A stretch of DNA of 64,000 nucleotides from Planococcus donghaensis (GCF_001687665.2 NZ_CP016543.2:1674001-1738000); one strand, 5' to 3'. Numbered from the stretch's first letter, positions 1-9,388 are shown. Numbers and translations: made by a program. Notes: generated by a model from the letters alone, not told the origin.

Positions 1-1
1 A

Positions 2-388
2 AAATATGACTCGTTAACCGTTACGGTATACACGTTTCTTTTCGCGACCGTGGCTATAGTCCCTTTTAGTGGATTAGGTTCGAAACTTTCTACTTTGACG
101 GATTTAAAAGTCCTTGGACTGGTAGTTGGACTTGGCTTTCTTTCGACCATGTTGCCATTTATCTTCTACACAAAAGGTCTTCAATATGTCGAGTCAAGCC
201 GCGCCTCCATTATCGCAACAATTGAACCTGTCGTTGCTTCGGTCGTAGGGTTCTTTATCTTTAATGAAACGTTATCAACGTGGCAATACCTCGGCATGAT
301 CATGGTGATCAGCTCGGTCATTATTGTACAGGAATCCAAGAAACAAAAAGCCAATCGCCCCCAGCAATTTGACCAAGCTGGCGCGTAA
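2..388 (+). CDS. EamA/DMT-family transporter, C-terminal part (5' truncated by window edge)
   Basis: The reading frame is open to the first base of the window, so the gene starts outside it; the GTG at 50 is internal. The 128 visible residues hold about four hydrophobic segments ending in a short basic tail, which fits the second EamA repeat of a ten-helix drug/metabolite transporter. The stretch YVESSRASIIATIEPVVA, followed by a helix and a glycine-rich one, is the usual end of EamA repeats. Such proteins export amino acids or other small metabolites; the substrate cannot be read from the sequence. The next gene starts 41 bases downstream on the same strand. Confidence 0.85.
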   Translation, partial: KYDSLTVTVYTFLFATVAIVPFSGLGSKLSTLTDLKVLGLVVGLGFLSTMLPFIFYTKGLQYVESSRASIIATIEPVVASVVGFFIFNETLSTWQYLGMIMVISSVIIVQESKKQKANRPQQFDQAGA

Positions 389-429
389 GTTCGTTACACA
401 TACTCTTTACTGATTAATAGGAGGATCTA

Positions 430-987
430 ATGAAATTTATCATGCTATTTGGTCCACAAGCTGTCGGCAAGATGACGATTGGACATGAACTTGAAAAAAG
501 CACTCTGTTAAAATTGTTTCACAATCATATGACCATTGAACTGTTGCATCCTTTGTTTGAGTTTGGTGATGAAACGTGGCGGCTTTCAACCCTGTTTCGT
601 CAAGAGATTTTCAAATCGTTCGCCAAAAGTAAGGAAGAAGGCATGATTTTCACCTATGTATGGGCTTTTGATTGCCAAGAGGATTGGGATTTTGTCGAAC
701 AAACACGGACGATTTTTGAAGCGGCCGGAGGAGAAGTTTATTTTGTTGAACTAGAAGCGGAAGTCACCGAACGTATGGAGCGGAATCGCTCGGCGCATCG
801 CCTTGAACACAAGCCAACAAAGCGAAACACACAAGCATCTGAACTTGAATTGATCGAGTCGATGAATACATATCGGTTAAACTCGTTGCCAAACGAAATT
901 CAAGAACCCAATTATATGCGAATTGATAATACACATCTATGTCCCAAAAGCGTTGCGATGAAGATTAAAGATCATTTTAACTTGTAA
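430..987 (+). CDS. P-loop kinase-like protein (AAA/shikimate-kinase-like)
   Basis: This 185-residue cytosolic protein begins with a Walker A motif directly after the first strand (GPQAVGKMT, residues 8-16), as in small P-loop kinases. A downstream stretch with several basic residues (RMERNRSAHR) could be a lid region. It resembles unnamed Bacillus 'AAA family/shikimate kinase-like' proteins more than a true AroK, because the shikimate-binding motifs are not evident. An AGGAGG site precedes the ATG at 430. It lies between an exporter and an aminoglycoside-nucleotidyltransferase-like gene, so a small-molecule or antibiotic phosphotransferase role is possible but only inferred. Confidence 0.7.
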   Translation: MKFIMLFGPQAVGKMTIGHELEKSTLLKLFHNHMTIELLHPLFEFGDETWRLSTLFRQEIFKSFAKSKEEGMIFTYVWAFDCQEDWDFVEQTRTIFEAAGGEVYFVELEAEVTERMERNRSAHRLEHKPTKRNTQASELELIESMNTYRLNSLPNEIQEPNYMRIDNTHLCPKSVAMKIKDHFNL

Positions 988-1052
988 ATGGCGGGGAAAT
1001 ACTTTCGACTGTTTGTAAACAGAACGAGAGGTTATGTAAGGAGGTAGTTGTA

Positions 1053-1814
1053 TTGTTAATGTATCCTGATTCTACTACTCGAAGTGAAAAAGTAGACATG
1101 ATTGCTGTATTAAAAGAACGGTTGTTGGCAGCTTACGGGGAGCAGCTACTAGCCATCGGCGTATACGGCTCTATAGCGCTAGAGACAGAGGGACCGTATT
1201 CAGATATTGAAATGCATGTGGTGACAAAAGAGTATCATCGCTTAGAAGATCTTGAATTTGTTTACGATAAGTTCAAAATCGAAATCGGTTTTCATGACAA
1301 GCAGGCGTTTTTTGAGAAAGCCAAAAAGATTGATGATGCTTGGGCGATCAAAGCAGGAGCGTTTATCCATGTTTTACCTGTATACGATCCTACAAACCTG
1401 TTTGATCAAGTGAAAAGCTTGCCTTTTAAAGGGTTGAGTTTATCTGCTCACCGTGTAATGAAAGAATTCATGGTGGGGGAGCCATACGAGACCATGGCAA
1501 AAATTCGTAATAGTTACCATAGCGGCAACCACAACTACATCCCGCTTGGCGCAAACGATTTGGTGTGGGAAACAGCCAAGTTAATCGGTCTTGCAAACCA
1601 TACATACTACAGTACAAGAGCGAAAACTTACGAAGAATCCATACAGTTAGAGTCCGTGCCTTCTGGTTACAAAGAAATTGTGCACCACGTGAAATATGGA
1701 CAGCTGACGGATACGGAAATGGTTTACCAGCTTTGTGAAGGTTTATGGACAGGGTTAAATGATTGGATGGAGTCATTGGGATTGGATTACCGGCTCAAAC
1801 AACTTCCGTTTTAG
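1053..1814 (+). CDS. Aminoglycoside (kanamycin) nucleotidyltransferase-like protein, ANT(4')-I type
   Basis: The protein has 253 residues, the length I recall for kanamycin nucleotidyltransferase ANT(4')-Ia, and ends in the same LPF/IPF tail. The nucleotidyltransferase signature GSIALETEGPYSDIE (residues 39-53) matches the family's GSLGRQTDGPYSDIE. Catalytic residues known from ANT(4')-Ia (Ser39, Ser49, Asp50, Glu52, Glu145, Lys149) align one position later here: Ser40, Ser50, Asp51, Glu53, Glu146, Lys150. It would transfer AMP from ATP to the 4'-hydroxyl of kanamycin-type drugs; the real substrate is not proven. TTG at 1053 is seven bases after AAGGAGGT (1038-1045) and is preferred to the ATG at 1059. 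No mobile element adjoins it, so it looks chromosomal. Confidence 0.82.
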   Translation: MLMYPDSTTRSEKVDMIAVLKERLLAAYGEQLLAIGVYGSIALETEGPYSDIEMHVVTKEYHRLEDLEFVYDKFKIEIGFHDKQAFFEKAKKIDDAWAIKAGAFIHVLPVYDPTNLFDQVKSLPFKGLSLSAHRVMKEFMVGEPYETMAKIRNSYHSGNHNYIPLGANDLVWETAKLIGLANHTYYSTRAKTYEESIQLESVPSGYKEIVHHVKYGQLTDTEMVYQLCEGLWTGLNDWMESLGLDYRLKQLPF

Positions 1815-1874
1815 TGTTAAATCGGGAATATATTTTTTTATTTAGTTGTATTTCAAAACGGAGGAGCTTATAAA

Positions 1875-2336
1875 ATGCATATACGAAATTCTGCAAAAGC
1901 GGTAATCGAAAAAGAGGGTCATGTGCTACTGACCAAAAATATAGACGCAGAAGGCATCTTTTATTTGTTTCCTGGTGGGGGACAAGAACACGGGGAAGTA
2001 TTGGTAGAAACCATTAAGCGAGAATGCTTAGAAGAAATAGGGTACCAAGTTACAGTGGGAGAACTATTACATATACGCGAGTACATAGGTAAAAATCATG
2101 AATATAAACACGATCGAGACGTTCATCAACTTGAATTTTATTTTGTTTGTACAATCGATGCTCAAGCGGTAGAAATGCCCATTCCATCTAATCCTGATTC
2201 TCATCAAATTGGCATGGAGTGGGTAGCAATCAAAAACTTACATGAGTACCGCATTTATCCAAAAGGAATTCGGTTGCCAGTCCAGCAATTTGCGGAAAAT
2301 AAAAAAACCGCTGCCTATTTAGGGGATATTAACTGA
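1875..2336 (+). CDS. Nudix hydrolase
   Basis: The 153-residue protein carries a complete Nudix box: GGQEHGEVLVETIKRECLEE followed by IGY, fitting G-x5-E-x7-REUxEExGU. The paired glutamates of RExxEE bind the metal. Nudix enzymes hydrolyse nucleoside diphosphates linked to another group, such as oxidised nucleotides, sugar nucleotides or ADP-ribose; the substrate here is unknown. Start ATG 1875 follows a GGAGGAG site. It trails the nucleotidyltransferase gene by 60 bases on the same strand and may be co-transcribed, though the pairing may be incidental. Confidence 0.88.
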   Translation: MHIRNSAKAVIEKEGHVLLTKNIDAEGIFYLFPGGGQEHGEVLVETIKRECLEEIGYQVTVGELLHIREYIGKNHEYKHDRDVHQLEFYFVCTIDAQAVEMPIPSNPDSHQIGMEWVAIKNLHEYRIYPKGIRLPVQQFAENKKTAAYLGDIN

Positions 2337-2579
2337 CGTAAAATAGGATATCGTTTTTTTATTATAAATGTAGTTATCTACTTAAGGATTTATTTCCAAA
2401 TTCAACACAAAGCAACTAAGTCAACAAAGAACGAACTCAAAAACATGAAATAGCATTACTTACCTTTAGTTTAATCACGGGAAAGAAGTAGAGATCTTCA
2501 CAATAGCTACTGCCACCAATCATAAAAATGCTGTATAGTAATGATGGATATATAGAGAAGTGAAAGGTGTTAGTAAGAT

Positions 2580-3788
2580 ATGATGCAAAACCCGAAAGGA
2601 AGAAAACGGCTAGGTCTCGCATTGATCCTCAGCATGCTCGGCATTTTAGCGCCGTTGAATATTGATATGTATTTACCGGCTTTTCCTGCAATCGCTGATG
2701 AACTCGATGCACACGTCTCACTAGTGCAGCTTAGTTTGACAGCGTGTTTAATCGGACTCGCTGCTGGGCAAATCGTTGTTGGGCCATTTAGTGACGCGGT
2801 AGGGAGACGGAAGCCTCTCATAATTTCTGTTATTTTGTTTGCGCTGTCGTCCGTGATGTGTGCTGTAGCGCCAAACATTGAAACACTAGTTGCGGCTCGC
2901 TTTGTCCAAGGATTTACCGCATCGGGTGGTGTGGTGTTATCAAGAGCGGTCGTTAGTGACGTATTTACTGGACGCGAATTGACAAAGTTTTTTGCGTTGT
3001 TAATGGTGATTAACGCAGTAGCTCCAATGGCGGCACCGATTGCAGGTGGCGCGATACTAGCTTTGCCGTTTGCCGGTTGGGAAACGATTTTTTATTTTCT
3101 TGGCTTGTTAGGGGTTGTAATGGTGATTATCGTGACATTGCGTTTACCAGAAACCTTGCCTCCTGAACAACGTGTGCCAAGTTCGATCAGACATTCGGTT
3201 CGGACAATGGCCAGTTTGTTTAAAGAACGCCCTTATATTGGTTATGCATTAGTCGTCGGTATAATTCACGGTGGCAGTTTTGCTTATGTTGCTGGGACGC
3301 CTTTTGTTTACCAAGAGATTTACGGTGTTTCGCCTCAAACTTTTAGTGTTTTGTTCGGCATTAACGGCATTGCCATGATTCTTGGTAGTTTTATCATTGG
3401 GAAGTTTGGTGGCATTGTTTCCGAGCATCGTTTGTTGCAAGGAGCAGTCGTTGTGGCAGTGAGCGCTACGCTTGTCTTGTTGATCATGACGATCATCCAA
3501 GGACCTCTCGCATCACTTGTCATTTCGATTTTTATTTACATGATTGCGATTGGCATGATCTTTACGAGTTCGTTCACGTTGGCGATGAAAGGGCAGGGAC
3601 ATAGAGCAGGGAGTGCGAGTGCTGTTATTGGGATGCTGCCTTTAGTTATTGGTTCGCTCGTGTCACCGCTCGTCGGAATCAATGAAACTTCCGCAATTCC
3701 AATGGGCGCTATTTTATTTGGAACGTCTGTACTCGGAACGATTGCCTTTTTCACTTTAACTGGGCACCGGCAGCAAGTCGAACAATAA
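2580..3788 (+). CDS. Bcr/CflA-type multidrug efflux MFS transporter
   Basis: This 402-residue protein has about twelve hydrophobic segments. Its N-terminal pattern PLNIDMYLPAFPAIADEL, followed by the MFS loop GPFSDAVGRRKP, is characteristic of the Bcr/CflA drug-resistance subfamily, proton-driven exporters of drugs such as bicyclomycin, chloramphenicol or sulphonamides. ATG occurs twice in a row (2580 and 2583) and either could start it; the ribosome site upstream is weak (GAAAGGTG). A strong terminator follows 10 bases after the stop, so the gene is probably a single transcription unit. Confidence 0.88.
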   Translation: MMQNPKGRKRLGLALILSMLGILAPLNIDMYLPAFPAIADELDAHVSLVQLSLTACLIGLAAGQIVVGPFSDAVGRRKPLIISVILFALSSVMCAVAPNIETLVAARFVQGFTASGGVVLSRAVVSDVFTGRELTKFFALLMVINAVAPMAAPIAGGAILALPFAGWETIFYFLGLLGVVMVIIVTLRLPETLPPEQRVPSSIRHSVRTMASLFKERPYIGYALVVGIIHGGSFAYVAGTPFVYQEIYGVSPQTFSVLFGINGIAMILGSFIIGKFGGIVSEHRLLQGAVVVAVSATLVLLIMTIIQGPLASLVISIFIYMIAIGMIFTSSFTLAMKGQGHRAGSASAVIGMLPLVIGSLVSPLVGINETSAIPMGAILFGTSVLGTIAFFTLTGHRQQVEQ

Positions 3789-3796
3789 TGTAAATC

Positions 3797-3838
3797 AAAA
3801 ACAAGAACAGGGAGGAATTCTTCTTGTTCTTGTTTTTT
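3797..3838 (+). terminator. Rho-independent terminator after the Bcr/CflA gene
   Basis: Arms AAAACAAGAAC and GTTCTTGTTTT flank an 18-base loop, and the right arm runs into a T tract. Confidence 0.8.
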
Positions 3839-3966
3839 TGTTTGCTTAAAAAATATCCAGTTAACTAGCGCATCTATATTTAAGCGTCTTTTTTGTTTAC
3901 CATTTCCTAACGCGAGGTATAAGGAACAAAAAAGCTTGTGTCAACAGGAGAGAGCGAGGGATATTG

Positions 3967-5568
3967 ATGTTCGACAAAACAGCAGGGAGTTATGTCACTG
4001 AATTGCTGAAAGAGTGGAAAGTAAATCACATTTACGGGATGCCCGGAGACTCGATCAATGAATTGATGGAAGAATTGCGAAAAGAAGAAAGCATTCGTTT
4101 TATCCAAGTTCGGCACGAAGAAACCGGTGCCTTAGCAGCCGCCGCTTATTCCAAATTGACGGGACACATCGGCGTTTGCTTATCTATTGCAGGTCCCGGA
4201 GCGGTTCATCTGTTAAACGGGCTATACGATGCGCAAAAAGATAAAACACCCATGCTAGCCATCATTGGACAGGTTGATAGTCAGTTGGTCGGAACAGATA
4301 CGTTTCAAGAGCTTAAAATGGAATCTCTGTTTGAGGAAGTTGCTGTTTATAATCGGTCCGTTCAGCGTGCAGAACAACTACCGGATATGCTAAATCAAGC
4401 GATTCGTAGTGCTTATGCTGAAAAAGGGCCAGCTGTGCTGATTGTTTCAGGTAATTTGTTTAGCACGAAAATCAAACACGAAAAACCATTTACGTCCGCT
4501 ATTTTTTCTAGACCGAATATACGAGCTTCTGAAGAAGACTTGCAAGGTGCATTAAAATTGCTAAATGCCGCAAAAAAACCCGTGATATTGGCCGGTAAAG
4601 GCGCAAAAGGGGCAACGGCAGAAGTAGTGGCATTGGCAGAAAAGCTGAAAGCGCCATTGATAGCTTCTCTTCCAGCGAAAGGCATCATTCCGGACGACCA
4701 TCCACATAATCTTGGTCAATTAGGAAAGTTGGGGACTGATCCGGCTGAACAAGCTATGCAAGAAACCGACTTACTAATCCTAGCGGGTACTGCTTTTCCA
4801 TACCGAGATTACTTGCCTGCAGATGTAGCTGCCATTCAAATTGATACAGATCCGAAAGTTATCGGTAAGTATTATCCGGTGTTGCTTGGACTTGTGGGTG
4901 AACTGGCACCCACTGCTACTTGGTTGACTGCCAGATTAATAGAAAAAGAAGATGCCTTCCTTTTACCGTACCAGCAAAAGCGCAAACAGTGGCATGACAC
5001 GTTGCAACAGGACATGAATACAGAAACTCAGCAATTGCAGCCGCAGCACGTCATAGCGGAAGTGCAACGTATTTTACAAGAGGATGCTATTGTCTCACTC
5101 GATGTCGGCAGTATTACGTTATGGACAGCACGCTATTTGCAACTAAAAAATCAACAACTCGTGTTGTCGGCGTGGCTCGGGACGATGGGGTGCGGCCTTC
5201 CGGGTGCCATTGCAGGGAAGCTAGCTTATCCCGACAAACAAGTTGTAGCTATACTCGGGGATGGCGGTTTTTCAATGGGCATGCAAGACTTTGTCACGGC
5301 TGTTAAATACGACTTACCGATGATTCTCGTTGTTTTTAATAACCAAAAACTCCAATTGATTGAACACGAACAACAAGAAATGGGCAACAAGGCTACCCAA
5401 GTCGACTTAACAAATATCGACTTTGCCGTCTTTGCTCGTGCATGCGGTGGAGAAGGGTATACCGCTAAAAACAGGAGTGAGCTGAGACAAGCACTGACAA
5501 AAGCGAATATGAGCCAAAAACCGGTGGTTATCGATGTGTTTGTAGAAGACAGCACACCACCTTCTTAA
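3967..5568 (+). CDS. Thiamine-diphosphate enzyme, pyruvate oxidase family (YdaP/SpxB-like)
   Basis: The three domains of the TPP enzyme family are present: an N-terminal pyrimidine-binding domain with the catalytic-type glutamate in RHEETGALAAAAYSKLTG, a central domain, and a C-terminal domain with the TPP/Mg motif GDGGFSMGMQDF ending in NN. N-terminal GMPGDSINELME and overall order resemble pyruvate oxidases (B. subtilis YdaP, lactic SpxB/PoxB) rather than acetolactate synthase. Such enzymes decarboxylate pyruvate to acetyl-phosphate or acetate using FAD. At 533 residues it is slightly shorter than YdaP. ATG 3967 follows a GAGGG site; TTG at 3964 is an alternative. The gene is monocistronic, ending at a terminator shared with the convergent gene. 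Confidence 0.85.
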   Translation: MFDKTAGSYVTELLKEWKVNHIYGMPGDSINELMEELRKEESIRFIQVRHEETGALAAAAYSKLTGHIGVCLSIAGPGAVHLLNGLYDAQKDKTPMLAIIGQVDSQLVGTDTFQELKMESLFEEVAVYNRSVQRAEQLPDMLNQAIRSAYAEKGPAVLIVSGNLFSTKIKHEKPFTSAIFSRPNIRASEEDLQGALKLLNAAKKPVILAGKGAKGATAEVVALAEKLKAPLIASLPAKGIIPDDHPHNLGQLGKLGTDPAEQAMQETDLLILAGTAFPYRDYLPADVAAIQIDTDPKVIGKYYPVLLGLVGELAPTATWLTARLIEKEDAFLLPYQQKRKQWHDTLQQDMNTETQQLQPQHVIAEVQRILQEDAIVSLDVGSITLWTARYLQLKNQQLVLSAWLGTMGCGLPGAIAGKLAYPDKQVVAILGDGGFSMGMQDFVTAVKYDLPMILVVFNNQKLQLIEHEQQEMGNKATQVDLTNIDFAVFARACGGEGYTAKNRSELRQALTKANMSQKPVVIDVFVEDSTPPS

Positions 5569-5576
5569 ATCCAAAT

Positions 5577-5613
5577 TTAAAAAAGCGGAACGAAAAAATC
5601 GTCCGCTTTTTTA
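5577..5613. terminator. Bidirectional terminator between convergent genes
   Basis: AAAAAAGCGGA and TCCGCTTTTTT form a stem with A and T tracts on both sides, so it can end transcripts from either direction. Confidence 0.88.
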
Positions 5614-5619
5614 ATTTGG

Positions 5620-7710
5620 TTATTTTACATATAAGGTGGTCAAATCGTGCAACTCTGCAGGCAAAGGACGACCAAAATAATACCCTTGTCCTTCGTTGCA
5701 ATTTTGGTCTTGTAAAAAGGCTAATTGCGTATTGTCTTCGATGCCTTCTGCAACGACCGTCATATTTAAGGTATGTGCCAATAAAATGATGGTGGCTGTA
5801 ATGGCTTTACCGTTTAAGTCATTGCTAATGTCCCCGACAAAACTGCGATCAATCTTGATGCGGTCAAATGAAAATTGCCGTAAATAACTAAGAGACGTAA
5901 AACCTGTTCCAAAATCGTCAATCGACATCGACACACCCAGTTTTTTTAACTGTTGTAAACTGCATTTTAAGAGTTCCGTATCGACTAGCAAAATGCTTTC
6001 TGTCACTTCGAGTTCCAGCCATTTGGCGTCTAGTCCGGTTTCTTCCAGAATCTCGATCACGGTTTGAACAAAATCGAGTTGTTGCAACTGAATCGTCGAA
6101 ATGTTGACGCAGATTTTTATCGGCGGGTGACCTTGGTCTTGCCACGCTTTATTTTGTGCGCATGCTGTATAAAGAACCCACCGACCCAATGATACGATTT
6201 GACCCGTTTCTTCAGATATCGGAATAAAGGAATCTGGAGGGACAAATCCGAGTTCTGGGTGGTTCCAGCGGATAAGTGCTTCCATCGCGCTCAAACGATT
6301 CGTTTTCAAATCGATAATGGGTTGATAATGAAGCATCATTTCCTGTTTAGCCAGAGCTGATTTTAATTCTCTTTCAATGGTCAGTCGATAAGCTGACTGT
6401 TGATCCAGTTCTTCGGAATAAACCGTATACTGTGCGATTTTATGCTTTTTCGTATAGTTCATCGCAGAATCCGCTTTCTTGATCAATCCCTCTACACTTT
6501 CATCAGGTCCATCGCTAAAGGCTATACCGATACTGGCCGTGATGGAAACAGAATGGCCTAACGCTTCAAAAGGTTTGGCTAATGCGTCATTGAATCGCTC
6601 CGCTAATTGGAAAATTTGGTGTTGGTCCAGCCCTTTTAAGAGAACCGCAAATTCATCTCCGGCAAATCGACCAACTGTACCATTGGCATCCATGTTATCG
6701 GACAGTCGGGAAGAAATATCTTTTAAATACTCATCACCAAACTGATGGCCAAACGAATCATTGATCAATTTGAAACGATCTAAATTTAAGAACATAATGG
6801 CAAGTTGAGGTTCGTTATTTTCAATCGCTTGCTTGACATGATCTTCAAATAATGTCCGGTTTGGCAAACGGGTAAGGGGATCGAAAAACACCATTCCTTC
6901 CATTAGTTTTTTATAGTCTGTTTCCACAGTAATGTCTTTAGCCATTCCATAAGCCCCAACGATGTTGCCACCTGATTTCATCGGGAAATTCGTGGCTAAT
7001 AAAGTTCGCATTTCTCCATCTTTTCGAATGATTCTAATTTCGTATGTGCTCGCATTGCCATTTAAGGCGTTGTGAAAGTGAAAAAAGGCTTTTGGCAAAT
7101 CTTCCGAAACGATAAAAGGCGTAAAAGACAATTGAAGGATTTCTTCGATGGTGTAACCAGAAATCGTTTCGCATCCTTGGTTGGCTGTTTGAAAATTCCC
7201 TTCCATATCAAATGTGAATATCGCGTCTGGGTTGTACGTAAAGAATGAATTAAGCCGTTCTTCTTTTTCTTTTAATTTTAGGTCCGCTATAACTTCAGCT
7301 GTAATGTCGATCACAGTTCCGAACAACACATTTTTCCCTTGCCATTTCTTTTTAGTGGAATGGATTTCAACGTGAAGCAATTCTCCATCACTTCTGTATA
7401 CTCTGACGCGATACCGCGCAAAAGCCTGGTGAACGTCATAATCAGACAAGATTCGTTTTTGAATAATGGGTAAGTCTTCAGGGTGAATTAAGTTTTCTAA
7501 CGTAATCGTGCCATTTAAAATGTCCTTTTGCGTATAGCCTACTAATCTGCAGAAATGCTCGTTAACATATGAATAAGACGAGCCATTTAGTACATACAGA
7601 CTGATTGGGATTTGTTGCACTATGTCATCAAACAAATCCTCATATAGCAAGTCATCTGATAGAGCTGATTTTTTATGTTTGGAGCTGCTGGTGTTGTTGT
7701 CATTCTTCAC
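5620..7710 (-). CDS. PAS-PAS-GGDEF-EAL cyclic-di-GMP signalling protein
   Basis: The 696-residue protein has two PAS sensor domains (about 28-140 and 150-265), a GGDEF domain (about 275-435) and an EAL domain (about 445-692). The GGDEF signature is AGDEF (350-354), a variant found in some active cyclases. The EAL domain keeps EALIRW (477-482), ELEVTES (565-571), DDFGTG (598-603) and the lysine in DRIKIDRSF, so c-di-GMP phosphodiesterase activity is likely; the GGDEF half may be active or regulatory. No membrane helix is seen, so it is probably cytoplasmic. GTG 7710 is the start, nine bases after AAGGAG. A second GGDEF protein lies at 40.1-41.2 kb. Confidence 0.92.
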   Translation of the reverse strand: MKNDNNTSSSKHKKSALSDDLLYEDLFDDIVQQIPISLYVLNGSSYSYVNEHFCRLVGYTQKDILNGTITLENLIHPEDLPIIQKRILSDYDVHQAFARYRVRVYRSDGELLHVEIHSTKKKWQGKNVLFGTVIDITAEVIADLKLKEKEERLNSFFTYNPDAIFTFDMEGNFQTANQGCETISGYTIEEILQLSFTPFIVSEDLPKAFFHFHNALNGNASTYEIRIIRKDGEMRTLLATNFPMKSGGNIVGAYGMAKDITVETDYKKLMEGMVFFDPLTRLPNRTLFEDHVKQAIENNEPQLAIMFLNLDRFKLINDSFGHQFGDEYLKDISSRLSDNMDANGTVGRFAGDEFAVLLKGLDQHQIFQLAERFNDALAKPFEALGHSVSITASIGIAFSDGPDESVEGLIKKADSAMNYTKKHKIAQYTVYSEELDQQSAYRLTIERELKSALAKQEMMLHYQPIIDLKTNRLSAMEALIRWNHPELGFVPPDSFIPISEETGQIVSLGRWVLYTACAQNKAWQDQGHPPIKICVNISTIQLQQLDFVQTVIEILEETGLDAKWLELEVTESILLVDTELLKCSLQQLKKLGVSMSIDDFGTGFTSLSYLRQFSFDRIKIDRSFVGDISNDLNGKAITATIILLAHTLNMTVVAEGIEDNTQLAFLQDQNCNEGQGYYFGRPLPAELHDLTTLYVK

Positions 7711-7851
7711 AAATCTGATCTCCTTGCCATCAAAAATTTTCTGCTATCTTCTTGGAACATCGTACATCTAAATGCATCTATGTAACGTATATTAAAGTAA
7801 TATTCAAACTAATGCCATTTAAATTTAAATTTAACAAATTCTTTTTCAACA

Positions 7852-8652
7852 TTAACTGTTTTGTTTGTGGCGAAGTCGGTATTGCCTAGGAGTAAGCCCA
7901 GCCGCTTTCTTAAATGCTGCTTGAAATTGTGTATCGCTTTTATAGCCGGTTTTGCTGGCAATTTTAGAGACGGACTTATCGCTTGTGCGCAATAAGTGTT
8001 TAGCGGTATTAATGCGGCACGTGATAATGTACTGGAGTGGACTCATGCCGGTAATCTCTTTAAAATGGCGTGCGAATTGGTATTTATTGAGTTTAAATCG
8101 AGTAGCAAGTTCTTCTAAAGTTAGTGACTTCGAGTGGTTTTCCTCCATATAATGCTTTACATCTTGAATGGTTTCTTCCAAGTTGGGGTAGTTGGATGAT
8201 TCTTGTTGATTCGCAGCACGGAAAACATGTAATAAAATCGAGTTGATCACATGATGAGTCATTTGTTTAGAATCAGTACGTGGAAACTGTTTTTCTTGTT
8301 GCAAATGCATAAAAAGCGTTTTTAAGTTGTCTAGTGAATCAATCGGAATCACGGAGGGGAACTCAGTATAATTTGTAGAGTTTACTGGACAAAAAGTCAG
8401 TCGATACCCATGATGCTTGTCAGACGAAGGATACAGTTGTTCATGCCAAGATCCTGGCTGGATAAAAAGAACCGTTCCTGCAGAGGCTGTATGAACTTGG
8501 TCGTCAATTTTACATTGAACTGTTCCGGATAATACTAAAAGCAATTCCACTGCATCGGCATGACAGTGGAGTGGGTGATGCTTTGACGTTCCGAATGGTA
8601 CTGAAAAAGGTTGAATGCTATGAAATAAGATAGAATCCGTGGCTAGTGACAT
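7852..8652 (-). CDS. AraC-family transcriptional regulator
   Basis: This 266-residue protein has an N-terminal cupin-like ligand domain (the His-rich start HPLHCHADAVELLLVLSG is typical) and a C-terminal AraC double helix-turn-helix ending in FKKAAGLTPRQYR, the family signature. It is probably a ligand-responsive activator. It is divergent from the VOC-domain gene at 8889, with 236 bases between them, so that gene is a plausible target. The ribosome site before ATG 8652 is poor, so the exact start is uncertain. Confidence 0.9.
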   Translation of the reverse strand: MSLATDSILFHSIQPFSVPFGTSKHHPLHCHADAVELLLVLSGTVQCKIDDQVHTASAGTVLFIQPGSWHEQLYPSSDKHHGYRLTFCPVNSTNYTEFPSVIPIDSLDNLKTLFMHLQQEKQFPRTDSKQMTHHVINSILLHVFRAANQQESSNYPNLEETIQDVKHYMEENHSKSLTLEELATRFKLNKYQFARHFKEITGMSPLQYIITCRINTAKHLLRTSDKSVSKIASKTGYKSDTQFQAAFKKAAGLTPRQYRLRHKQNS

Positions 8653-8888
8653 ATAAAACGCTCATTTCTTTTTCTTTTAGTTTAGCAAGAATCAATAAAA
8701 AAATCTGTATAATACCGGTAATTTTATAGATAAATTCAATAAGTAATACAAGAATTAATAGGAAATACCTAAAATACGGGCATTTAATATAGATCACACC
8801 ATTACCTGTTATTACACATATGAATATTCTGATAATTAACTTAAAATAAAGGTAAACCCATTTTAAAAAAGAAAGAAGGTGGAGCTGG

Positions 8889-9275
8889 ATGAAACAGTTA
8901 TGGATAAATCTACCTGTTCACGATTTAACTCGTTCAAAGCAGTTTTTTAGCGCAATTGGCATACTGATTATGGAAAACCGTCATGAGATAGATCAAATGG
9001 TGGGTTTAGTAGTTGGTAATCCACAAGTACAAATTATGTTATTTCCAGATGAGCAATTTAAGAGGTTTACACAAAACGATTTAGCAGACACAAACGCGTC
9101 GACAGAAGTATTGTTTTCTATCTCATTGGAAACTAAACAAGAACTTGATGAGACGATCGGAAAAGTGAAACAAGCAGGTGGATTTGTGTTTGGTGAGCCG
9201 ACAGAACGAAATGGATTGTACGGCGCAGGATTTACGGATTTGGATGGACATCGGTGGAATTTGCTAGTGATGTAG
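8889..9275 (+). CDS. VOC-superfamily (glyoxalase/bleomycin-resistance-like) protein
   Basis: The 128-residue protein shows the VOC pattern: WINLPVHDLTRSKQFFSAIG at the start and GFTDLDGHRWNLLVM at the end. VOC proteins are metal-dependent lyases, dioxygenases or antibiotic-binding proteins; this short form is close to the 'glyoxalase/extradiol dioxygenase' proteins of unknown substrate. The ATG follows AAGGTGGAG. It is divergent from the AraC gene, which may control it. Confidence 0.85.
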   Translation: MKQLWINLPVHDLTRSKQFFSAIGILIMENRHEIDQMVGLVVGNPQVQIMLFPDEQFKRFTQNDLADTNASTEVLFSISLETKQELDETIGKVKQAGGFVFGEPTERNGLYGAGFTDLDGHRWNLLVM

Positions 9276-9349
9276 TTTAAGGAAAATTTGTTAGCAATCT
9301 GTGACCGTGATTATTTGTATTTAAGTTGCACGATGTTTAAAAGTAAATT

Positions 9350-9388
9350 TTACGGAAGAATTTTTTAGATGCAAAAATTCTTCCGTAA
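9350..9388. repeat. Perfect 16-bp inverted repeat
   Basis: TTACGGAAGAATTTTT and AAAAATTCTTCCGTAA are exact complements around a 7-base loop, 75 bases after the VOC gene. No clean T tract follows, but the A/T-rich loop-side arms leave a terminator role possible. Confidence 0.7.

Noticed and set aside
2437..2622. 61-codon minus-strand frame before the drug exporter
   Set aside because: No ribosome site; overlaps the promoter and start of the exporter gene.
7801..7850. AT-rich run after the AraC gene considered as a promoter
   Set aside because: No recognisable -35/-10 pair with correct spacing toward either gene.
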